A stretch of DNA of 14,174 bases, from assembly GCA_030550695.1 (NCBI GenBank), contig JAUQOX010000049.1, forward strand, positions 1 through 14,174. Reading direction: 5' to 3'. This DNA comes from Gemmatimonadota bacterium. GTDB taxonomy: Bacteria; Gemmatimonadota; Gemmatimonadetes; Longimicrobiales; Gaopeijiaceae. The notes beneath the pieces were generated by a model. That model did not search any database and was not told the origin of the DNA. It saw nothing but the letters and a program-made list of their open reading frames with translations. Made by a program: the position numbers and the translations under genes. Shown here piece after piece: positions 5,490 to 11,749 of the stretch. How positions within the stretch are numbered: position 1 is the stretch's first letter; the number at the start of each line of letters is the position of its first letter.

Positions 5490-8141
5490 CTACCCCCCCA
5501 GGAACTCCAGCACCGCCCGGTACTGGCTTCGGCCGTCCAGACCCGCCTCTTCCAGCACCTGCTCCGCCGTGCCGCTCCCCAGGTAGTGCCCCCGCTGGAA
5601 GGCGTGGAGGGAGTGGGCCCGGCCCCGGGCCGATTTCACCCACCGGTACAGGGTGGGGAGGGTGAACCCCGTGATCCCCATGGCCCGCTGGGCCGCCTCT
5701 TCCGGGAAGATCTCTTCGCGCCGACCGGGGGGAAGGGCATCGAACAGCTCCTCGCTGGCCACGTAGTACACGTCCAGCTCCACCCCGTCGGCCTCGAGAA
5801 GCGGCAAGGCCTCCTCCACGAAGGCGTAAGCGGCGCCGCTCTCCTGGAGCACCACCACGCCGTCGGCCCGGCCCCGGGCGGTCCGTAGGCGGTAGACCCC
5901 CTGGGCGGCCTGGGCGGCGGGGGCCAATCCCAAGGCGGCCCGGTCCGGCACCTTCTCGGGGGGCCGGGTGACGAAGGGGGCGATCACCGCGGGCCTCAGG
6001 CGCAGGGCGGCGGCCAGGAGGGGCCAGACCTCCGCGGGCTCCCAGGGCGTCAGGGTCACCAACGTGCCGGCAGGGAAGTTCCCCTGGAGGAGCTGCAGGG
6101 CCTGGGGGTCGGCGTGGGTGGGGCCGTCCTCGCCGGTCTTGAGCCCCGCGTGGGCGCACACCAGGACCATGGGACGGTAGGGCTCGCCGGGGGCCACGGC
6201 CCGGCGGGCCTGCTGGCCGATGGCGTGGAGCCGGGCGGCGATGTGCCCCAGGGGGGCCAGGAACGCCCCATAGGAGGCCCCCACGGGAAGGTGGCTCCCG
6301 AAGGCAGCGATCCCGGAAAGGATGGCCGACATGGCGTCTTCGCAGATGCCGCCGGCGGCCAGGATCCGGGATCGCGGGTTCTCGATGGCGTGCCAGAACC
6401 CCCCCGGAAAACCCTCGGCCGCCAGGTTGATGCTGGTGGAGCCCAGAAGATCCGCCGCCGCCGCGAGCACGGCTCCGCCGCTCGTGCGGTTCAGATAGCC
6501 CAGGGCGCGTCCCAGTTCGGCCCGAAGCGTGGTGACGGTCCCGGGGGCCAGGACCAGCTCGGGGGGAGGTCCATCGCCTTCGGTGGCGCGGTACAACCGG
6601 TCCAGGTCGGGGGCCAAGGGAGCCACCGGCTCCCCGGTGTCGGCCGGCCGGTTCCCCTGCCGGGTGGCACCGGTGGCTGGGCCGGAGGAACCATACCCTC
6701 TGGTCAAGCCCGTGTCGGCCGGCCGGTTCCCCTGCCGGGTGACGTCAGGCACCGCCCAAGACCCATGGGCCGCCCCGCTCCCCCAGGCCTCCTGCCCCTG
6801 GTGGCGCGCTTGGAGCCTGCCCAGGGCGGCGCGTAGCTTATCGGCAAGAAGGCTGGTGGTTTCCTTATCCTCCTCCACCGCCCGGCGCACCAGGGTCAAG
6901 GCCTCCCAGAAGCAGGCCTCCATCACCGCCCGACCGTCGGGCCCGGCGCAGCGCCGCTCGCCGGGGGGGCAGGTGGGAAGGGTGGCGTTCTTCTTGCCCG
7001 TCAGCTCCGCCACCGCCGCCAGGAACCCTTCGGAGCACAGGGCGTGGCCGGCCCCGTGGGAGGCCCGTCCCTCGATGCCGTACCTCCACCCTTTCCGGGT
7101 GCGGTAGACCAGGGCCGTGGGCCGGCCGTTTCGCAGGCCGAGGGCCAGGCGCTGGGCCACCCACACTTGCCGAAGGCTCGAGCCGTCGGGCACCCACACC
7201 ACGTTCCAGTCGTGGAAACGGAAGAACTCCCGGGGGTCCCAGGGCACGTACTCCCCAGGTTGCTCCCCGTCGCGGCACACCCGATCCGAGTCAATGGAAG
7301 ACTGGTTCCAGTCCAGGTGGAGGAAGGCGTTGTCCAGGCCCGCCGTAGCTGCAGCCGCCACGGCTTCCGCCACTCGCCCCGGCGTGAGCCCCCCCTCCCC
7401 CTCCACGATGTGGACCCGGGGGGCGGCTTCGCCGTAAAGGTCCCGGGCAGCCCAGGCCAGCCCCAGGCTGGAGCCCACCCCCACCCCCGAGGCCCCGGTG
7501 GCCAGACGGACGAAGGGTGTGGCGGGGGTGGGGTGTCCGTCCAAGGCCTTGGACCGGAACCGGGTGAACAGGGGAGAGCGGGTCACCGGGTTGCGCCGGA
7601 AGCCCAAAAGGTCTTCCAGCCTCAGACGCAGGGCTTCGTCGTGAGGGAGGAGCTCTGGAGCCCCCACCCGGGCGATCTCGTCCCGGAGCGCCCACAGGGC
7701 ATAGAGCCCCAGGGCTTTGTGCCCCGCCGCGTAGGAGAGGATGTCGGCTTCCGGGCGGTGAGGGTGGGCCAGGTCGTAGTCCAGGGTCCCGAACACCAGG
7801 GCCGCCGCCAACCGCCCCGACGAGATGGACCCCCCGGGGTGGCCCGAGGTGGGCACGTAGTTGTAGAGGAAGGCGCACAGGGACCGATACAGAAGGTCGA
7901 AGGCCTCCAGGGCCCTTTCTTCGGCCTCGGAAAACGGGGCCGGCCGACGCTCCACCTCCTCCACCGCATCCACCCACACCCCCCGCCGGGGGCCCAGGAC
8001 AGGCGCGTCGGACAAGGAAGGAGCGGGCCCCGCGCCCCCGTGGGCACCGGCGCCATGGCGGGGGCCCAGGGCGGGCAGGTCCGGCATGGAAGGGGCGGGG
8101 GAGGGAGGGGTGGGCGTTGATCCTTCGGTGGTGTGCAGCAT
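5490..8141 (-). CDS. Transketolase-type thiamine-diphosphate enzyme, long form
   Basis: 883 residues, against about 620-670 for classical transketolase. Residues 1-55 are a Pro/Gly/Ala-rich, probably disordered extension. The PP domain (about 75-390) contains SGHPGGS at 99-105 and the diphosphate/Mg site GEG (248-250) followed by Asn279; the usual sequence is GDG. A Gly/Ser-rich linker (about 445-510) contains a repeated decapeptide. The Pyr domain (about 540-700) has the proposed cofactor-activating Glu601 in GGICEDAMSAI and the transketolase signature GEDGPTHADP. The C-terminal domain runs from about 715 to 883. The product most likely transfers two-carbon ketol units in the pentose phosphate or Calvin-type pathways. 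Its length and its WNQSSID and YRTRKGWRYGIEGRASHG segments also recall AceE-like or atypical 'transketolase' proteins, so the substrate is uncertain. The start is ATG 8141, chosen by its Shine-Dalgarno. It stands alone: upstream gene divergent, downstream ATPase 125 bases away. Confidence 0.88.
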   Translation of the reverse strand: MLHTTEGSTPTPPSPAPSMPDLPALGPRHGAGAHGGAGPAPSLSDAPVLGPRRGVWVDAVEEVERRPAPFSEAEERALEAFDLLYRSLCAFLYNYVPTSGHPGGSISSGRLAAALVFGTLDYDLAHPHRPEADILSYAAGHKALGLYALWALRDEIARVGAPELLPHDEALRLRLEDLLGFRRNPVTRSPLFTRFRSKALDGHPTPATPFVRLATGASGVGVGSSLGLAWAARDLYGEAAPRVHIVEGEGGLTPGRVAEAVAAAATAGLDNAFLHLDWNQSSIDSDRVCRDGEQPGEYVPWDPREFFRFHDWNVVWVPDGSSLRQVWVAQRLALGLRNGRPTALVYRTRKGWRYGIEGRASHGAGHALCSEGFLAAVAELTGKKNATLPTCPPGERRCAGPDGRAVMEACFWEALTLVRRAVEEDKETTSLLADKLRAALGRLQARHQGQEAWGSGAAHGSWAVPDVTRQGNRPADTGLTRGYGSSGPATGATRQGNRPADTGEPVAPLAPDLDRLYRATEGDGPPPELVLAPGTVTTLRAELGRALGYLNRTSGGAVLAAAADLLGSTSINLAAEGFPGGFWHAIENPRSRILAAGGICEDAMSAILSGIAAFGSHLPVGASYGAFLAPLGHIAARLHAIGQQARRAVAPGEPYRPMVLVCAHAGLKTGEDGPTHADPQALQLLQGNFPAGTLVTLTPWEPAEVWPLLAAALRLRPAVIAPFVTRPPEKVPDRAALGLAPAAQAAQGVYRLRTARGRADGVVVLQESGAAYAFVEEALPLLEADGVELDVYYVASEELFDALPPGRREEIFPEEAAQRAMGITGFTLPTLYRWVKSARGRAHSLHAFQRGHYLGSGTAEQVLEEAGLDGRSQYRAVLEFLGG
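6637..6741. repeat. Two identical 30-bp direct repeats inside the transketolase gene
   Basis: Copies at 6637-6666 and 6712-6741 are identical over 30 bases, with a 75-base period (25 codons). On the coding strand each encodes TRQGNRPADT (residues 468-477 and 493-502) in the linker between the PP and Pyr domains. The core CGGCCGGCCG is itself palindromic. Because the period is a multiple of three, the reading frame is kept. The spacer between copies is different Gly/Ser-rich sequence. Possible origins are a local duplication with later divergence of the spacer, or two insertions of a dispersed repeat. Confidence 0.9.
7987..8099. repeat. Imperfect 72-base-period repeat in the 5' end of the transketolase gene
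   Basis: Segments 7987-8027 and 8059-8099 align without gaps over 41 bases with about eight mismatches by eye (roughly 80 percent), a period of 24 codons. They encode two versions of a Pro-rich peptide, APSMPDLPALGPRHG and APSLSDAPVLGPRRG, in the N-terminal extension. This looks like an older tandem duplication in a disordered region. Confidence 0.7.
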
Positions 8142-8145
8142 GATG

Positions 8146-8152
8146 CCTCCTT
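8146..8152 (-). promoter_or_regulatory. Ribosome binding site fixing the transketolase start
   Basis: On the minus strand AAGGAGG (8152-8146) lies 4 bases before ATG 8141. The reading frame stays open for 66 more codons to 8339, but that extension is Arg/Gly-rich, has no comparable Shine-Dalgarno and would overlap the start of the divergent lipoprotein gene. The shorter start is therefore preferred. Confidence 0.7.
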
Positions 8153-8234
8153 GGACGGGAGCACCATCATGGGGCCTGACCGCCCCCTTGGCCAGGCGGG
8201 ACCGAAGTTCTGCGCCGTCCCGCCACCCCCTTCC

Positions 8235-8263
8235 TTGCCGGTGCCGGCCTCGACGAATAACAT
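8235..8263 (+). promoter_or_regulatory. Candidate promoter of the amidohydrolase-like lipoprotein gene
   Basis: TTGCCG at 8235-8240 and TAACAT at 8258-8263 are separated by 17 bases and match sigma-70 consensus at 4 of 6 positions each. The -10 lies in a distinctly AT-rich patch (8256-8278) in the otherwise GC-rich divergent region 8142-8301. Transcription would start near 8270, with a leader of about 30 bases. The same patch probably also serves the divergent transketolase gene, but no convincing minus-strand pair was found. Confidence 0.4.
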
Positions 8264-8301
8264 GATTACATATCCTTCTGATCCCGGACCAGGAGGGCCC
8301 C

Positions 8302-9612
8302 ATGGTCAGCTCTCGCCTCACCCCTTCCGTCGAAGCCACGCCCGCGCCGCCGCACCACGGCTCCCGAAAAAGTGGTTGGCGCTGTTCCTGGCCGGCGTTC
8401 GACAGCCTGTTCCTTCTGGTAGGCCTGGCGGTCGCGGCCTGTTCGGACAGCTCTACCGGACCCGGGCAACAGGGTGCAGAAAAGCTGACACCGGTGGAGG
8501 GGCAAGGTCTTCAAGCCCCGGCAGGCACGGTGCTCCCCTCCGGCCCCACCGTCGAGGTGAGGGGAAAGAAGGGTGAGCCTTTGCGAGGGAAGATCGTGAC
8601 CTTCGAGGTGTTGGAAGGAGGAGGAAGAGTTCCCTACCCTGAAGTGGAAACCGACTCGCTGGGTAGGGCCACTGCCATCTGGATCTTGGGGAACGCTCCC
8701 GGCGAACGCCAAAGGCTCCGAGCCTCCATGGGATCCCTCAAGGCCGAGTTCGAAGCCACCACCGTCGAGGCCACCCCGGGGCAGAAGTACTCCGGCCGTC
8801 AGGGCTACATTGACTATTATGCGGGTAACGTACCCTTGATCCTCCATGCGCCTCAGGGAGGCGACCAACGCCCGGCGGAGATGCGGGGAGAGCGGCTGGT
8901 GGACACGGTCCGCTTTGCGGGAACGGCCGAACTCGCTCTGGAGATCCGCCAAGCGCTCCATGAGCGCACCGGGGGCTGGGCTCACGTGGTCATCAACAAC
9001 CTCCACCCCATCAACCTCTACCCCGACCGCGAACTGGTTTCGGCAGCCATGTCGAACCAAGCCGCCCGGCGGGCCTGGTGGGAGTACCACACCTACCTGG
9101 AGCAGGCGGTGGCTTCGGTGGGACAAAAGTTCGGCGAAGGACTTGTCCACTCCATCCGCGGCCATGACCATCCCATTCCCCGGGTGGAGCTGGGCTACCT
9201 CACCTCCCAGACCAGCCTGACCCTGCCCGATGAAGTCCTGGACAGCATCGTGTACGTGAGCGGGAGCAGCGTCAGGGGACTGGCCAGCAAGCCGGGCAAG
9301 ACCTTGAGCGGGATCATCCGCGGCCCCAAGAGTTTGGGAACCCTGTTGGAGAACCGCGGCTATCCTGCGACCCCCAGCCAGTCACAACCCATGCCGGGCA
9401 TGCCGGGCCAGGTCCCGTACCTCAACGGCGCTTTCTCTACGAACCGCTACGGGTCCCGCGACGGCGGCCCCACCCACGCCATCCAGCTTGCCCATTACAC
9501 TCCTGGGCTCCTGGATACCGAGGCCAACCGCCGGGCTTACGCCGTGGCTCTGGTGGACGCGCTTATCGAGTACTTTGCCGCCCACTTCCGGATCCCCCTG
9601 GCGCCCCGATAG
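8302..9612 (+). CDS. Lipoprotein with Ig-like domain and N-formylglutamate amidohydrolase-like domain
   Basis: 436 residues. A long basic n-region is followed by a hydrophobic stretch (36-46) and lipobox VAAC with Cys47, so export and lipid anchoring are likely. The mature start CSDSSTGPG resembles Gemmatimonadota lipoproteins. Residues about 63-155 form a bacterial Ig-like (Big_1-type) domain (PLRGKIVTFEV, TDSLGRATAIW). Residues about 165-430 resemble the N-formylglutamate amidohydrolase family: LHAPQGG, ELALEIRQAL, HVVINNLHPINLYPDRE, AWWEYHTYLEQAV, GHDHPIPRVELGYL and DGGPTHAIQL. Several positions usually conserved there differ, including Gln185 where PHSG/PHGG His is expected, and no Glu after IQL. 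It may thus be a binding or structural protein, not an active enzyme. AGGAGG at 8291-8296, 5 bases before ATG 8302, fixes the start. By eye the gene is somewhat less GC-rich than its neighbours. Confidence 0.8.
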   Translation: MVSSRLTPSVEATPAPPHHGSRKSGWRCSWPAFDSLFLLVGLAVAACSDSSTGPGQQGAEKLTPVEGQGLQAPAGTVLPSGPTVEVRGKKGEPLRGKIVTFEVLEGGGRVPYPEVETDSLGRATAIWILGNAPGERQRLRASMGSLKAEFEATTVEATPGQKYSGRQGYIDYYAGNVPLILHAPQGGDQRPAEMRGERLVDTVRFAGTAELALEIRQALHERTGGWAHVVINNLHPINLYPDRELVSAAMSNQAARRAWWEYHTYLEQAVASVGQKFGEGLVHSIRGHDHPIPRVELGYLTSQTSLTLPDEVLDSIVYVSGSSVRGLASKPGKTLSGIIRGPKSLGTLLENRGYPATPSQSQPMPGMPGQVPYLNGAFSTNRYGSRDGGPTHAIQLAHYTPGLLDTEANRRAYAVALVDALIEYFAAHFRIPLAPR

Positions 9613-9625
9613 GCCAATCGGGCAG

Positions 9626-9656
9626 GGCGGGGAGCTTCCGGGGCTGGCTCCCCGCC
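9626..9656. terminator. Strong hairpin between convergent genes (no T tract)
   Basis: A perfect 10-bp stem (GGCGGGGAGC at 9626-9635 pairing with GCTCCCCGCC at 9647-9656) encloses an 11-base loop. It starts 14 bases after the lipoprotein stop and lies 93 bases past the convergent M14 peptidase stop. The hairpin can form in transcripts from either side, but neither strand has a T run after it, so it may be a pause or 3'-end-protecting structure and not a classical intrinsic terminator. The rest of 9613-9748 is C-rich and shows no other feature. Confidence 0.5.
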
Positions 9657-9748
9657 GCACCTCACCCCCCCCGGCCTCCCCGGCCTTCTCCCCTCCCATC
9701 CGAGGCCCCCGGGCGTTGCGGAACCCATCTCCCCGCTGGGCACGGCAC

Positions 9749-11533
9749 TTAAAGGCCGGAGGACTCTTCCAGCCCTCCCAGCTGCACGGCCGCCGTGCGG
9801 GCCGTGCCGGCCTTGTCCGACGCTACGGTAATCTGTACGGCGGCGTCGGGCTCCAGGCGCCGCACCACGAAGGCGACCGTGGCGCTCCGCTCCTTGACCC
9901 CCGCCGAAAAGGGGCTCGAACCGGCCAAATGGCCGATGCGCTTCCGTCCATGCCCCCCCTCCACGACGGCCCCCTGAACTTCGAGGATCGCCAGGGGGGG
10001 CGCCGCTACCTGATCGGCCAGGGTCCCGTCCCGTAGCCTCCGGCCCACCAGGCCTTGCTCCGTGAGGTTCGTGGGAAGGAAGCCGGTGTTGGTGACGGTG
10101 ACTTCCACCTGGAAACGGTCCTGGCCCAGGGGCCGGACACGGGGCTCACCCACTTCGATGCGGGGAAGCTGTTCGGCAAGATAGAGGATCCAGGGCACCT
10201 GCACCTCCAGCTCCCCTTCCAGCAGTTCCACCGGTGGATTCTGCCCCCAAAAAAGGGTGTGCCAACCTCCGATCTCCACCGCACCGAGCTGTGGATGCGT
10301 GTAAGGTGTCCAGTTTCGGAAGTATTTCCCTCCGAACCGCTCGTCGTTCAGCCGGTGCCAGTCCTTTTCCGAGATCTCGCCGTCGCCGTCGGCGTCCGGC
10401 ACCCAACGCTCGGGGGGCGGCGAGTATTCGGGCACGAAGCCGATGGCCCCTTGGTCCGAATAGGCCCATTGGATCAGCGTGCCATAGCGCCGTTCCGTGG
10501 CGTGGGTGGCGCTGGGGATCACCCTCCGGCCGGTGGTCCGGGTGTAGAACTCTCCCAGGTGGACCACCAGAGCCTCGTCGGCGGGGTCGAACTGAGCAGG
10601 ATCCATGGCCGAGGGGAGCCGGTACACGAACCCCCCGGAAGTGTGACCGTGGACCAGGATCCCCACGTTGCGGTGCTCGTTCAGGAAGTGGAGGGTGGCG
10701 TAGGTCTCCGGCTCCGACAGGGGAAAGTCCCCCGAGCCGTCCTGGATGTGCCGGCGCTCCCAGTTCCGGGGGAAGTTGCGGTTCATGTCCACGCCCCCGA
10801 TCCCGTCCTCGTTCAGGGCCCCGTCGCCGTCGTTGTCCACCCCTTCCCGGACCAGGCGGAAGAAGGGTCCGGGATCCCCCGGCCGGCGGGGAACCAGGAT
10901 CCGGGGATCGTCGTCGCCGAGGCGCAGGTTCCCCTGGGGATCGGGGACCCGCATGGAAAGGATCCGACCATCCCCGTCCAGGTCCTCCGGCGGATCCTCG
11001 TCCAGGAGACCGTCGCCGTCTTCATCCACCGGCCGCACGTTGCTCCTGAGGAACTGGTCCTCGGCCAAGACCAGGTCCGACCCGTCGGGGTTGAACTTGG
11101 GCCGGAGGTAGAAGGTGCTCCGGTCCAGGAGGGCGGTGACCCGGGGGTCCTTGCCGTAGCCGTTCACCAGATAGGCCAGCACATAGAGGACCACCTCGGA
11201 GCCCGTGAGTTCCCGGGCATGGATGCCCCCGTCCAGGTACAAGGCCGGCTTCTCGTGGGCCGGTCCGGTGCGCCGGTTGGTGACCTCGGCCACGAGGAGT
11301 TCGGCCCCCCTGAGGCTCGTGCCGATGGAGCGCACCTCCACCAGGTCCGGATACAGGGAGGCGAATTCCCGAAGGATGCGGTGGGCTTCCTCGGCGGTGT
11401 GGTAGCGGTCCCAGGACACCTGGCCCTGGGGGCCCACCAGGGGCGGCTGGCGAACGGAGCCTCCGGGAGGGTGGGGGGCGGAACAGGCGGCTGCGGCCCC
11501 CAGAGCCGCAACCAGAGCCCGTCGGAGCTGCAT
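9749..11533 (-). CDS. M14 zinc carboxypeptidase, exported (probable lipoprotein), with calcium-loop inserts
   Basis: 594 residues. The short signal MQLRRALVAALGAAAAC ends in a weak lipobox (Cys17). Residues about 40-420 are a carboxypeptidase-A-like domain with zinc ligands His105 and Glu108 (GGIHARE) and His295 (ILVHGHTSGG). It also has FNPDG (148-151), MNRNFPRNW (250-258) and a probable catalytic Glu369 (GFVPEYSP). All expected active-site residues are visible, so an active metallopeptidase removing C-terminal residues from peptides outside the cytoplasm is likely. The fold is interrupted by Asp-rich loops of DxDxDG type at about 170-180, 183-190, 232-243 and 379-391, which look like calcium sites. 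Residues about 470-594 form a beta-rich C-terminal domain. GGGAGG at 11539-11544, 5 bases before ATG 11533, supports the start. The gene is convergent with the lipoprotein gene and divergent from the chemoreceptor gene. Confidence 0.92.
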   Translation of the reverse strand: MQLRRALVAALGAAAACSAPHPPGGSVRQPPLVGPQGQVSWDRYHTAEEAHRILREFASLYPDLVEVRSIGTSLRGAELLVAEVTNRRTGPAHEKPALYLDGGIHARELTGSEVVLYVLAYLVNGYGKDPRVTALLDRSTFYLRPKFNPDGSDLVLAEDQFLRSNVRPVDEDGDGLLDEDPPEDLDGDGRILSMRVPDPQGNLRLGDDDPRILVPRRPGDPGPFFRLVREGVDNDGDGALNEDGIGGVDMNRNFPRNWERRHIQDGSGDFPLSEPETYATLHFLNEHRNVGILVHGHTSGGFVYRLPSAMDPAQFDPADEALVVHLGEFYTRTTGRRVIPSATHATERRYGTLIQWAYSDQGAIGFVPEYSPPPERWVPDADGDGEISEKDWHRLNDERFGGKYFRNWTPYTHPQLGAVEIGGWHTLFWGQNPPVELLEGELEVQVPWILYLAEQLPRIEVGEPRVRPLGQDRFQVEVTVTNTGFLPTNLTEQGLVGRRLRDGTLADQVAAPPLAILEVQGAVVEGGHGRKRIGHLAGSSPFSAGVKERSATVAFVVRRLEPDAAVQITVASDKAGTARTAAVQLGGLEESSGL

Positions 11534-11667
11534 GGAGACCTCCCAAGGTACGGAGGGGATGGGAGCGTGGTGCCGGATCCAGGCAAGCTAGCGCCCCTGC
11601 CCGGGGCCGCAACCGGTACCGACGAAGGCGCCCCCCGGGGGCTTTCCGAGGCGGGCCGAGGCAAGCT

Positions 11668-11694
11668 TAACCCGGCTACCGTTTCGGACGATAC
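11668..11694 (+). promoter_or_regulatory. Candidate sigma-28 (FliA-type) promoter of the chemoreceptor gene
   Basis: TAACCCGG (11668-11675), 11 bases, then GACGATAC (11687-11694). The flagellar sigma-28 consensus is TAAAGTTT, 11 bases, GCCGATAA. The -10 element matches at 6 of 8 positions, the TAA of the -35 is present and the spacing is exact. It would start transcription near 11701, about 48 bases before ATG 11750. Chemoreceptors are classic sigma-28 targets, so the context fits. Confidence 0.5.
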
Positions 11695-11749
11695 TTTGTA
11701 ACGAAGTCCTGGAGCGTGGAACGTCAGCCTTTACCGTGAAGGGGGCGTC

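Noticed and set aside
6629..6750. CRISPR-like direct repeats in the transketolase gene
   Set aside because: Only two copies, inside an intact reading frame, and no cas gene nearby.
7044..8120. Plus-strand frame opposite the transketolase N-terminal half
   Set aside because: Shadow frame rich in Gly/Pro/His/Val, with no recognisable family.
8142..8339. 66-codon N-terminal extension of the transketolase frame
   Set aside because: It overlaps the divergent lipoprotein gene start, is Arg/Gly-rich and lacks a Shine-Dalgarno, while ATG 8141 has AAGGAGG.
11585..11612. Possible -35/-10 pair (TTGCGG, 16 bases, TAGCTT) for the M14 peptidase on the minus strand
   Set aside because: Only 3 of 6 matches in each element, too weak in GC-rich sequence to call.
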